In this document: piece by piece, positions 1-8,059 of the stretch
Layout: each line of letters starts with the position of its first letter
Numbering within the stretch: position 1 is the first letter of the stretch
Assembly (NCBI GenBank): GCA_937915775.1
Contig: CALGGQ010000015.1
Span: 1 to 16,414, forward strand
Source: an uncultured Clostridia bacterium
GTDB taxonomy: Bacteria > Bacillota > Clostridia > Oscillospirales > Acutalibacteraceae
Direction: 5' to 3'
DNA: 16,414 nucleotides
Notes under the pieces: model-generated
Seen by the model: only the letters and a program-made list of their open reading frames with translations
What the model was told of the DNA's origin: nothing
The model's database searches: none
Program-made: the position numbers and the translations under genes

Positions 1-383
1 TACGCTATTATAAAACAAATAATGAAAAAATTATTTTTACAGGCTTTGTGCAGGGGCAGATGCTGGAGGAACTGTATTCCAACGCCTATCTGTATATCCT
101 GCCGAGCGATTTGGAGGGAATGCCCATCAGCCTGCTGGAGGCGATGAGCTACGGCAACGCCTGCCTCACCTCGGATATTCCCGAGTGCACGGAGGTCTGC
201 GGCGAGCACGCGGCTTCCTTTCAGAAAGGCGACAGCAAGGCACTCGCGGCGCAGCTGCAGCAGCTTCTGGACAATCCCGCAGTCATTAACGAATATAAGC
301 GTACGGCGCAGGACTACATCTGCAGTAAATACAACTGGGATACGGTCACGGCGCAGACGCTGGCACTCTATCAAAAACAGTAA
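1..383 (+). CDS. GT4 glycosyltransferase, C-terminal part (5' end outside window)
   Basis: This is the C-terminal third of a GT-B fold, family GT4 retaining glycosyltransferase that would use a nucleotide sugar at the cytoplasmic membrane face. The reading frame is open to the first bases of the window (codons from position 3), so the GTG at 48 is an internal valine and not the start. Translation before it reads through an IIFTGFV strand typical of the donor-binding domain. The family's E-x7-E motif is present: glutamates encoded at 114-116 and 138-140, in the context PSDLEGMPISLLEAM. The TAA at 381-383 is followed 11 bases later by the next glycosyltransferase start, so the two are cotranscribed. 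Donor and acceptor cannot be told from this fragment. The first 40 bases are far more AT-rich than the rest. Confidence 0.88.
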   Translation, partial: RYYKTNNEKIIFTGFVQGQMLEELYSNAYLYILPSDLEGMPISLLEAMSYGNACLTSDIPECTEVCGEHAASFQKGDSKALAAQLQQLLDNPAVINEYKRTAQDYICSKYNWDTVTAQTLALYQKQ

Positions 384-394
384 GGCGGTTCACC

Positions 395-1585
395 ATGAAA
401 ATTCTGATGGTCAACAAGTTTCTCTACCCCAACGGCGGCAGCGAAACGTATATTTTTAAGCTCGGCGATTACCTGCGCTCCATCGGCCACGAGGTGGAAT
501 ACTTCGGTATGGAGCATGAGGGGCGCTGCGTGGGCAACCGGGCAGAACAGTATACAACCGATATGGATTTTCATACAAACAGCCGTCTCAAAAAGCTCAG
601 CTATCCGCTGAAAACCATTTATTCCACAGAAGCAAAACAGAAAATCGGCGTCGTGCTGCGCGACTTTCAGCCCGATATCGTACACCTAAACAACTTTAAC
701 TACCAGCTGACGCCGAGCATTCTCTATGCTGTCAGAGCCTATGAGAAGGAGAGCGGCAGGCGGGTGAAGCTTCTCTACACCGCGCACGATTACCAGCTGA
801 TTTGCCCGAACCATATGATGCGGGACAATCAGGGCGACCCGTGCGGAAAATGCCGCGATGGCGCCTTTCTCAACTGCCTCAAGGGCAGCTGCATTCATCA
901 GTCGAAAGCCAAAAGCGCCGTCGGCTTTGCGGAGGCAACGCTATATAAAATGCTGAAGGCATACCGGATGCTCGACTGCGTGATTTGCCCGAGCGCCTTT
1001 ATGAAAGAGCAGCTGGACCATCATCCGCAGCTGCGCGGCAAAACCGCGGTGCTGCACAATTTTATCGACCGTCCTGCCACCGTACCGACAGAAAAAAAGG
1101 ATTATGTGTTATACTTCGGCAGGTTTGACAGAGAAAAGGGCATCGACACACTGATACAGGCAAAGGAGCTGAACTTTGTCTTTGCCGGCAAGGGCGAGCT
1201 GGAGGACGAAATTAACCGCCAGACGCACATCAAAAACGTCGGCTTTCAGACCGGTGACGCGCTGGCGCAGCTCATTCGTGAGGCTGCCTGCTCCGTCTAT
1301 CCGAGCACCTGGTACGAAAACTGCCCGTTCTCCGTGATGGAGAGCATTATGGCAGGCACGCCCGTGGTCGGTGCCGACATCGGCGGCATTCCCGAACTGA
1401 TTGACGACGGCGAAACAGGCTTTCTGTTTGAAAGCGGCAATACCGAAGCGCTGACCGCTGCCGTCAAACGAATTACCGAAAACCCGCAGACAGCGCAGCA
1501 GATGCAGCAGCACTGTCTTACCAAGCACTTTGACTCCCTCGCAGAATACACCGAAAAATATCTGAAGCTGATTGAGGATTGCTGA
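395..1585 (+). CDS. GT4 family glycosyltransferase with cysteine cluster
   Basis: A complete 396-residue GT-B glycosyltransferase of family GT4, normal in length. The N-terminus has the acceptor-domain signature MKILMVNKFLYPNGGSE, with a glycine-rich loop at residues 14-16. A LYFGRFDREKGID segment opens the donor domain, and E308-x7-E316 (WYENCPFSVMES) is the nucleotide-sugar binding motif. Between the domains, residues 137-166 carry five cysteines (C137, C150, C153, C161, C166) following THD-type residues; similar clusters recur in some GT4 enzymes and could bind metal. The start is ATG 395 with an AAGGCGG ribosome site 6 bases upstream. The stop codon TGA overlaps the next start (TGATG), giving translational coupling. 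It probably adds one sugar of the surface polysaccharide repeat; donor and linkage are not readable from sequence. Confidence 0.93.
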   Translation: MKILMVNKFLYPNGGSETYIFKLGDYLRSIGHEVEYFGMEHEGRCVGNRAEQYTTDMDFHTNSRLKKLSYPLKTIYSTEAKQKIGVVLRDFQPDIVHLNNFNYQLTPSILYAVRAYEKESGRRVKLLYTAHDYQLICPNHMMRDNQGDPCGKCRDGAFLNCLKGSCIHQSKAKSAVGFAEATLYKMLKAYRMLDCVICPSAFMKEQLDHHPQLRGKTAVLHNFIDRPATVPTEKKDYVLYFGRFDREKGIDTLIQAKELNFVFAGKGELEDEINRQTHIKNVGFQTGDALAQLIREAACSVYPSTWYENCPFSVMESIMAGTPVVGADIGGIPELIDDGETGFLFESGNTEALTAAVKRITENPQTAQQMQQHCLTKHFDSLAEYTEKYLKLIEDC

Positions 1586-2635
1586 TGGCGGAAACAACAA
1601 AAAAATATTATATCGAACTGAATATTTTCCGAGCTCTCGTCATCATCTGGGTTGTCATCGGGCACTCTTTTGATCAGGGGCTTGATTTTCTCGGCTACCT
1701 GCATTATTATGCCTACACCTTCCATATGCCTGCGTTTTTTATGTTAAGCGGACTGCTTTTTTCCAAAAAGGTCGGCGCGATTAACAGCTTTCAGCAGGGT
1801 TGCACAGCCGTATTAGACCGCGCGAAGCGACTCTTGATTCCCTATTTTTTCATTTTCTTATTTGCTCAAGTATTTTTTGCAGGATTATGCCAACCACGAT
1901 CTGCCGGAGCACCCGATTTGGTCTACGCTGACCGGCGCTGACAACCCGAACGGCGGAATCTGGTTTTTACATGCGCTGTTTGTGTTCTCCTTTTTGGCAA
2001 TCCTGCTTTGCAAAGTGCCGCCCCTTCTTACGTTTCTATTTATGCTGGGGCTGAAAGTGGCTTCCCTCTTTGTGAACCTGCCCACTTTCGGTTTGCATCC
2101 TCTGCATCGCGTTTATGCCTATGGCGTTTATTTCTTCTTCGGTATTTTCTTCTTCCGCTATTACGGCGCACTAAGCGAGAGAATCTGCCGTCTGTTTCAG
2201 AAAAAGCGCCTGCTGACCTTTGCCGGAACAGTCATACTTCTGGCGGTAAGCTTTGGCGTTGTCCGGTGGAACCAGCTGAATCCGCTGTCCTTTGCCGGCA
2301 CCGACTTTCTCCTGACGCTTGCCAATATCGCCATCTGGTATCTGGTCGCAGTATGGTGCCAATCCTATACGGTCAGTCAACGTTTATTAACCCCTGTCGG
2401 CAACTACGGCATGGATATCTATATGCTCGGCTACTATGTACAGATTACGCTGCGCGTCGTGCTGATGTCGCTGCTCGGGCTGCCGTATCTCGTCTATTCG
2501 CTCGCGATGTGTATTTGCGGCTTGCTGCTGCCGATACCGATTTCCAAATACTTTGTCAGAAAATTCAGACTCACCAGAGCACTGCTGCTGGGAGATTTTA
2601 AAAAGGAAGTAAACACCAATGGCAAAAAAGCTTAA
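1585..2635 (+). pseudogene. Membrane acyltransferase (acyltransferase-3 family), split by a +1 frameshift
   Basis: A polytopic acyltransferase-3 (OafA/NolL-like) gene that would O-acylate a sugar at the membrane. It begins at ATG 1585 (overlapping the upstream TGA) and has the family hallmarks: H27 in the first helix (VVIGHS), the TFHMPAFFMLSG segment with H47, and the KRLLIPYF segment. The frame then runs into a stop at 1939-1941. The remainder of the protein, about seven hydrophobic segments ending GDFKKEVNTNGKKA, continues in the next frame to the TAA at 2633-2635. Two T6 runs (1845-1850 and 1873-1878) lie where the frames exchange; loss of one T at either gives an uninterrupted protein of 349 residues, a normal family length. 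No ribosome site precedes the second half. This is a recent mutation, a phase-variable switch or a base-calling error. The 3' end overlaps the radical SAM gene by 17 bases. Confidence 0.85.
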
Positions 2636-3788
2636 CGGAACCGTTATTGTTACCTACCGCTGCAACGCGCGCTGCACGATGTGCAACCGTTATAAATGCC
2701 CCTCCACACCCGAGGAGGAAATCTCCATTGAAACAATTCAAAAGCTGCCGGAGATGTATTTCACCAACATCACGGGCGGCGAGCCGTTTATTCGCACGGA
2801 TTTAAAGGAAGTGGTGCGCGAGCTCGACAAAAAGAGCGACCGCATCGTCATCTCCACCAACGGCTTTTTTACGGACAGAATTATCGATTTATGCAAGGAA
2901 TTCCCGAATGTCGGCATCCGTATTTCCATCGAGGGCCTGGAGGAGACCAATAACGCCATCCGCGGTCTGGACGACGGCTTCAACCGCGGCTACACCACGC
3001 TGCAAAAGCTCGTGGAAATGGGGCACGGCGACGTTGGCTTCGGTATGACGGTACAGGATTGCAACGCCAAGGATTTAGTACCGCTGTATCAAATCAGCGA
3101 TAAGATGAATATGGAATTCGCCACCGCTTCGCTGCACAATTCCTTCTATTTTGTGGAAGCGAAAAACATCATTCACGACCGTGAGATGGTAGCGCAGAAC
3201 TTTGAGGACTTAATTAACGAGCTGCTCAAATCCAACTCCCCGAAAAAATGGTTCCGTGCGTATTTCAACCACGGACTGATTAACTATATTTACGGTCAGA
3301 AACGCCTGCTGCCCTGCGATATGGCGTTTGACACCTTCTTCATCGACCCGTACGGCGACGTGATGCCCTGCAACGGCACGAAGGAGAAGGAGGTTATGGG
3401 CAACCTCAATACGCAGAGCTGGGAGGAGCTGTGGAACTCACCCGAAGCCGAGGCGGTGCGCAACAAGGTGCGCCACTGCGACAGGCAGTGCTGGATGATA
3501 GGCTCCGTCTCGCCTGCGATGAAAAAGTATATCACCGTACCCGCGATGTGGGTCGTAAAACATAAATTCCTGCGTTACTTCAAGGATAAGAAGTATTCAA
3601 TGTTTGAAAACCCGATTGTCAAAGACTATCACGACGGCAAGGTGACCAAGGAGCAGCTGGACAAGCTCTCCACCTGCGACTTGAGCGCCGTGATTAACGA
3701 CGGACTGAGCGATACCTCCAAGGCTGCTCTGGAGGGTACGACAGGCGAAGCCATCGTTGACGCCGACATCGCGCAGCAGCTGCAGTAA
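2619..3788 (+). CDS. Radical SAM protein with SPASM-like C-terminal cluster domain
   Basis: A 389-residue radical SAM enzyme. The SAM-binding [4Fe-4S] motif is C15-x3-C19-x2-C22 (YRCNARCTMC), followed by GGEP at residues 53-56 and the STNGFF and RISIEG strands of the TIM barrel. A C-terminal set C233-x17-C251-x35-C287-x3-C291, around FIDPYGDVMPCNG and a WEELWNS segment, matches a SPASM/twitch domain holding an auxiliary iron-sulfur cluster. About 95 residues follow with no motif I recognise. Start ATG 2619 has AAGGAAG 8 bases upstream and lies inside the end of the broken acyltransferase gene. The next start is 4 bases after the stop. SPASM enzymes include peptide maturases and dehydrogenases acting on sugars or aminoglycosides; no precursor peptide gene is seen here, so modification of a sugar or lipid-linked glycan is the better guess. 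The substrate is unknown. Confidence 0.9.
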   Translation: MAKKLNGTVIVTYRCNARCTMCNRYKCPSTPEEEISIETIQKLPEMYFTNITGGEPFIRTDLKEVVRELDKKSDRIVISTNGFFTDRIIDLCKEFPNVGIRISIEGLEETNNAIRGLDDGFNRGYTTLQKLVEMGHGDVGFGMTVQDCNAKDLVPLYQISDKMNMEFATASLHNSFYFVEAKNIIHDREMVAQNFEDLINELLKSNSPKKWFRAYFNHGLINYIYGQKRLLPCDMAFDTFFIDPYGDVMPCNGTKEKEVMGNLNTQSWEELWNSPEAEAVRNKVRHCDRQCWMIGSVSPAMKKYITVPAMWVVKHKFLRYFKDKKYSMFENPIVKDYHDGKVTKEQLDKLSTCDLSAVINDGLSDTSKAALEGTTGEAIVDADIAQQLQ

Positions 3789-3792
3789 CGCT

Positions 3793-4872
3793 ATGAAAAT
3801 ATTAATTGTCAATCCGATTATCTACACATCGGAAACCGCGAACATCAAAAAGGTGTCCTCCATCAAGGACACGATGAGCTATGATTTATGCCTTGCTTTT
3901 CAGCAGGCGGGGCACGAGGTAACGCTTGCCGCCGGCAAGCCGTTTCAGCCGACGCAGCAGGAGGAATATCCCTTTACCGTGCTGTGGCTGAACTGCGCGC
4001 TGCCGCAAATCTGCAGGCCGAACGTGCTGCCCTACTGCCCCGAGCTGAAACAAGTCATCAAAAAAACGCGCTATGATTTGATTATTTCCAGCGAGGTCTT
4101 TTCGCTCAATTCGCTGCTGCTAACGCGGCGGTGCAGGGGCAACCTGCTCATCTGGCATGAGCTGGCAAAGCATAACAACCTGATGCACAAAATTCCTTCC
4201 AAACTCTGGTACGGCATTGTAGCACGGCTGTTTTTCGGCAAGGTGCCCGTCGTCGCCAGAAGTGAGGAAGCAAAGGCGTTTATTGCGCAGTACTGCCAAA
4301 ACGTCAGAGAGGTCATCATTGACCACGGCGTCAACCTCGATAAATTTGAAGCGTGCACCGAAAAGGAGCCGTATTTTATCGTGGCGTCGCAGCTGATAGC
4401 GCGCAAGCAGATTGAAAAAATCATCGATAAATTCGCTGCTTTTGCGGCGGCGCATCCCGATTACCGGCTGCTGCTTCTCGGCGAGGGGGATCAGGAAGCG
4501 GCGCTGAAAGCGCAGGCAAAAGCGCTCGGGCTGCAGGACAAGGTGCAGTTCTTCGGCAAGGTATCGCACGATACGCTGAAGGAATACTTAAAGCGCGCTG
4601 CGGCGCTGCTGGTATATACCCGCAAGGACAACAACATGGTATCCATCGTGGAAGCCATTGCATGCGCGACGCCGATTGTCACCACCTCCGTGCCGTACAA
4701 CGCCTCCTATATCAGAGCCAACCGTCTCGGCATTGTGAACGATAGCTGGGATGAAAACGATTTAGCGGAGATTATCGGCAACCGCGCCTATATGGAAAAC
4801 TGCCTTGCCTACCGCAAGGAAATTGCCACGGCAAAAAAGGTAGAATTATTTTTAAGTGAGGTTCAGCAATGA
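3793..4872 (+). CDS. GT4-like glycosyltransferase with D-x7-E in place of E-x7-E
   Basis: A 359-residue GT-B glycosyltransferase. MKILIVNPIIYTSE begins the acceptor domain, and the donor domain starts near IVASQLIARKQIEKIID, a degenerate form of the usual G-R-K core, then LLLLGEGDQE and VQFFGKVSHDTLKEYLKRA. The catalytic-region motif is D279-x7-E287 (KDNNMVSIVEAI), so the first of the two conserved glutamates is aspartate. The start is taken at ATG 3793, where homology-like sequence begins and which lies 4 bases after the radical SAM stop; an in-frame ATG at 3757 would overlap that gene by 32 bases and add an uncharacteristic leader. No strong ribosome site precedes 3793, so translation probably depends on reinitiation. 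The ATGA at 4869-4872 couples it to the next gene. It probably acts on the same repeat unit as its neighbours. Confidence 0.88.
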   Translation: MKILIVNPIIYTSETANIKKVSSIKDTMSYDLCLAFQQAGHEVTLAAGKPFQPTQQEEYPFTVLWLNCALPQICRPNVLPYCPELKQVIKKTRYDLIISSEVFSLNSLLLTRRCRGNLLIWHELAKHNNLMHKIPSKLWYGIVARLFFGKVPVVARSEEAKAFIAQYCQNVREVIIDHGVNLDKFEACTEKEPYFIVASQLIARKQIEKIIDKFAAFAAAHPDYRLLLLGEGDQEAALKAQAKALGLQDKVQFFGKVSHDTLKEYLKRAAALLVYTRKDNNMVSIVEAIACATPIVTTSVPYNASYIRANRLGIVNDSWDENDLAEIIGNRAYMENCLAYRKEIATAKKVELFLSEVQQ

Positions 4873-6089
4873 ACATACTGTTATCCTCCTACAGCGTCAA
4901 TCCGTATCACGGCAGTGAGGACGGCATAGGCTGGAACTGGACGCTGCAGGCAGCAAAGCATTTTAACGGTGAAAACGATACCGTTTACCTCGTTACCAAA
5001 AAGGTCAACGAAAAGGATACGCGGCGCGGCATTGAGGAGCTCGGGCTCAAAAATGTCAAGCTCATCATCTCCGACACGCCGGACTGGCTAAACTGGTACC
5101 GCGAGCACAATTCGGCCTTTCACCATCTGTACTACATGCTCTGGCAGGCATACGCCTATCGCTGGGCAAAGAAATCGGGGATTGATTTTGATATTATTCA
5201 CCACGCAACAATGGTCGATTTCCGAATCCCCGGCAAGATGTGGAAGTTCAAAAACGCCACCACCATTTTCGGTCCCGTCGGCGGCGGACAGTCCACGCCG
5301 AAAGCATTAAAGAGCTATGAAAAATCGCGGCTGATTGAAAAATTCCGCGAGCTGATTAACAAAATCTGCGCCGTTCTTCCCTCCTACAAGCGTGCCGTCA
5401 ACCGTTTTGACCGCGTATTTGCCATCAACAAGGAGACGCAGGCATATCTGGAAAAAGCAATGGAGCGTCAGTGCGACCGCCTGACAGAGCTGGCGCTGGC
5501 GGATGAATTCCGCTCGCTCGGCATTCTGGAAAAGCAGCCGCGCGAAACCGTAAAGCTGCTCTACCTCGGCAGGCTGATTGAAAAGAAGGGCTTGATGCTT
5601 CTGCTGGACGTCATTAAGGTTCTGCCGAAAAACCTCAGCTACACACTGGATATCTACGGCGACGGTCCGCTGAAAAGCAAGGCACAAGCCTTTATTGAGG
5701 AAAACGGGCTGGCAGACAGAGTCACGCTCTGCGGTGCGGTAGAGCATACAGAGGTATCCTCCGTATACCGCAGCGCCGACATCTTCATTATGCCCTCCCT
5801 GCGGGAGACCAGCGGCAACGTGCTGGTGGAGGCGATGGCGCACAAGCTGCCCGTCGTCGCACTGGATATGAGCGTTTGCAGCGACTTCAAGGAATACAAC
5901 TGCGGGCAGTTCATCAACGTTGCGCAGAGCAAGGAAGCGATTATCCGCGAATTTGCGCGCAAACTGCAGCAGCTGACAGAAAGCCCCGAAATGCGAAAAA
6001 CCCTTGGCGAAAACGGCTACCGTTTTGTCAACACCGCACTTTCATGGGATAAGAAATTTGAGAAGGTATATAAGGAGCATTGTCACTGA
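4869..6089 (+). CDS. GT4 family glycosyltransferase
   Basis: A 406-residue family GT4 glycosyltransferase, full length. The N-terminus MNILLSSYSVNPYHGSEDGI has the S/G-E acceptor loop of this family. An IIHHATMVDFRIPG and FGPVGGGQ stretch in the acceptor domain resembles members annotated as capsule or exopolysaccharide transferases. The donor domain shows LLYLGRLIEKKG (the R-x4-K pair), DIYGDGPLK and E313-x7-E321 (LRETSGNVLVEAM). Start ATG 4869 overlaps the previous stop as ATGA, so its translation is coupled. The stop at 6087-6089 is one base before the next gene. No signal peptide or transmembrane helix is evident; peripheral membrane attachment is expected. The sugar specificity cannot be assigned. 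Confidence 0.93.
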   Translation: MNILLSSYSVNPYHGSEDGIGWNWTLQAAKHFNGENDTVYLVTKKVNEKDTRRGIEELGLKNVKLIISDTPDWLNWYREHNSAFHHLYYMLWQAYAYRWAKKSGIDFDIIHHATMVDFRIPGKMWKFKNATTIFGPVGGGQSTPKALKSYEKSRLIEKFRELINKICAVLPSYKRAVNRFDRVFAINKETQAYLEKAMERQCDRLTELALADEFRSLGILEKQPRETVKLLYLGRLIEKKGLMLLLDVIKVLPKNLSYTLDIYGDGPLKSKAQAFIEENGLADRVTLCGAVEHTEVSSVYRSADIFIMPSLRETSGNVLVEAMAHKLPVVALDMSVCSDFKEYNCGQFINVAQSKEAIIREFARKLQQLTESPEMRKTLGENGYRFVNTALSWDKKFEKVYKEHCH

Positions 6090-6090
6090 T

Positions 6091-7161
6091 ATGAAAAATG
6101 AAATGTCCGCTGACAGCAGATTATATTTCATTGACAATTTAAAAACAGCTGCCTGTATCCTTGTTGTCATCGGTCATTTTGTCATGTCGATGGCAGGAGC
6201 AAAGCTGTTACCCGACACAGGGTTCTATGCGGATTTCATCCGTGTTCTCTACACGTTTCATGTGCCGATCTTTTTTGTGTGCAGCGGCTTTTTATACCAG
6301 CATTCCAACCGTGTGCACAGCATGAAGACCTGGGCGGATAACGTCAGACAAAAGCTACTGAACCTCGGAGTTCCCTATTTTACCTTTTCCGCAGTCACAC
6401 TGCTGCTGAAAATTATATTTGAGGACAGCGTTAATTTTAAGCTTTCCGTTGGTATTACGGACATTTTACGGATTCTGTTTCTTGAGCCTTACGCACCGTA
6501 CTGGTATTTATACAGCCTGTTTTTCTTATTTCTCATCCTTCCGTGTATGAACACCAAAAAGGGTGGTGTCATTCTGCTGACGGTTTCCCTGCTTCTCTGG
6601 GGAGTTAAACTTTGGTGCGGCAGAGCGGGTGTTGTCCTGCCGTATCTTATCAACACCGTACTGTCCCAAATGCAGTGGTTTGCCTTTGGAATGCTGCTTG
6701 CCTTGTTTGATATGACAGCACTGAAAAAGGCGGCAAGGATTATCGTTCCGTTGTCCGCCGTGTTATCGGGCGTCGCCATATGGATTTCCGTGCGGTATAC
6801 TGTCGGCGGTGCATTTTCAAAGGTTATGGGTATTTGCCTTGTGCTGTTTTGTGTGTTTGCGGCAATCCTGTTTCAGCCAAAAGCGGTCAATTTGCTGTCA
6901 CAAAAATTCTCAAAATACTTTATGGCAATCTTTGTGACGCATACTATTTTTTCAGCCGGCGTCAGAATATTGCTGCTGAAGGCTGGAATTCACAGCCTGC
7001 CGCTTCACATTGTGGGCGGCGTACTCGGTGGCATTGTGATTCCCATACTGGTTTACGGCATCTGTGAAAAAATACCGGTGCTGCTCTTCTTCTTCGCACC
7101 GTCAAAAGCTATCAAAAGAATAAAGGAAAAACGTTATGTCAAAGACGAGACAGCTGCTTGA
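6091..7161 (+). CDS. Membrane acyltransferase, acyltransferase-3 family (probable O-acetyltransferase)
   Basis: A 356-residue integral membrane acyltransferase with about ten hydrophobic segments. It would transfer an acyl, usually acetyl, group to a sugar hydroxyl of the polysaccharide or a lipid-linked intermediate. The N-terminal YFIDNLKTAACILVVIGH stretch carries the conserved H29, LYTFHVPIFFVCSGFLY carries H57, and a conserved W-A-x-N-V-R-Q-K-L-L-N-L-G-V-P-Y segment follows. The start is ATG 6091, one base after the upstream TGA, with AAGGAG at 6072-6077 somewhat far (13 bases); the in-frame ATG at 6103 is a possible alternative. Reading from an ATG at 6004 would put most of the preceding gene's end in another frame and is unlikely. 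It is the intact counterpart of the frameshifted gene at 1585-2635, though the two are not close copies. It overlaps the next gene by 26 bases. Confidence 0.92.
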   Translation: MKNEMSADSRLYFIDNLKTAACILVVIGHFVMSMAGAKLLPDTGFYADFIRVLYTFHVPIFFVCSGFLYQHSNRVHSMKTWADNVRQKLLNLGVPYFTFSAVTLLLKIIFEDSVNFKLSVGITDILRILFLEPYAPYWYLYSLFFLFLILPCMNTKKGGVILLTVSLLLWGVKLWCGRAGVVLPYLINTVLSQMQWFAFGMLLALFDMTALKKAARIIVPLSAVLSGVAIWISVRYTVGGAFSKVMGICLVLFCVFAAILFQPKAVNLLSQKFSKYFMAIFVTHTIFSAGVRILLLKAGIHSLPLHIVGGVLGGIVIPILVYGICEKIPVLLFFFAPSKAIKRIKEKRYVKDETAA

Positions 7162-8059
7162 TAAAAGCCTGAAAAGCCACTCGCTGCTTTACGATACCGT
7201 ATCGCTGGTAATGTACAAATTCGGTTACGGCGATATTAATCTCGCAGGCGCTAACTCACGCTATAAGACCTTTACAAAACTGGAAAAGGAATTTAAAAAG
7301 GAAATCGGGAAAACGGATTTTACCGTCTATGACGAGGATATGAGCGACGCCATCTGGATTTGCTGGTTGCAGGGCATTGAGTCTGCACCGGAACTGGTGC
7401 AGCACTGCGTTCGCTCGATTGAGCACCATATTCCTGACAGAAAAATCATCTATATCAACAAAAACAATTTCCGCAATTACTGCCATATCCCCGATTTCAT
7501 CATTAAGAAATGGGAAAAGGGGTTGATTACCAACACGCATTTTTCCGATATTTTGCGCCTTGCGCTGCTGATACAGCACGGTGGACTTTGGATGGACGCC
7601 ACGGTTTATATGACAGGGGCGCTTCCCACCTACATTACCGACGGTGATTTCTTCGTTTACCGCGACGGCTTTTTTAACTGTGACGTTATCAATTTCGGCA
7701 GCTGGATTATCTATGCCAAGCCGAATAACCTTTTACTGAACGAAACATTGCAGCTGCTGTATCTTTACTGGCAGAGATATGATTATATGAAGCATTACTT
7801 TCTGCTGCACCTGCTGTTCCGTGCCGTCACGGACTGTTATCCTGTGGAATGGAATCAAATTCCCTATTTCAGTCAGATGGACCAGCACATTTTTTCCTTT
7901 GAGATACTAAATGAATTTGATGAAAAACGCTGGGAACAGCTGTGCGCTCTTTCCCCGCTGCATAAGCTCAGCAACAAAACCGATGTCAGCACCGCGGCGG
8001 AAAACAGCTATTATGCCCGCCTCGGCGAGCTGTATCGGATTACGGAGAGCCACATATGA
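7136..8059 (+). CDS. Capsular polysaccharide synthesis glycosyltransferase (PF05704 / GT32-like)
   Basis: A 307-residue protein with the pattern of the capsular polysaccharide synthesis family related to GT32 enzymes (GT-A fold). Recognisable parts are AIWICWLQGIESAPELVQHC, then HIPDRKIIYINKNNF, the HFSDILRLALLIQHGG segment, and H148-G-G-L-W-M-D154, which corresponds to the family's metal and nucleotide-sugar binding region. An unusual feature is the single aspartate, where GT32 proteins have DxD. There is no signal peptide; the protein should be cytoplasmic. The start is ATG 7136 with AAAGGA upstream, inside the preceding gene. Its stop overlaps the LicD start as ATGA, and this strict coupling suggests the two enzymes act in consecutive steps, for example adding a sugar that is then phospho-modified. 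The sugar is not identifiable. Confidence 0.87.
   Translation: MSKTRQLLDKSLKSHSLLYDTVSLVMYKFGYGDINLAGANSRYKTFTKLEKEFKKEIGKTDFTVYDEDMSDAIWICWLQGIESAPELVQHCVRSIEHHIPDRKIIYINKNNFRNYCHIPDFIIKKWEKGLITNTHFSDILRLALLIQHGGLWMDATVYMTGALPTYITDGDFFVYRDGFFNCDVINFGSWIIYAKPNNLLLNETLQLLYLYWQRYDYMKHYFLLHLLFRAVTDCYPVEWNQIPYFSQMDQHIFSFEILNEFDEKRWEQLCALSPLHKLSNKTDVSTAAENSYYARLGELYRITESHI

Noticed and set aside
48..50. GTG as a translation start for the first gene
   Set aside because: The frame is open to the window edge and the preceding codons encode a typical GT4 IIFTGFV strand; there is no ribosome site.
1845..1885. Programmed ribosomal frameshift in the acyltransferase gene
   Set aside because: The needed shift is +1, while T-run slippage signals usually give -1; no stimulatory structure or slow codon context is evident. 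An indel is simpler.
1862..2635. Second half of the broken acyltransferase as an independent gene
   Set aside because: It lacks the N-terminal catalytic histidine region and a ribosome site, and it joins the upstream half seamlessly after removal of one base.
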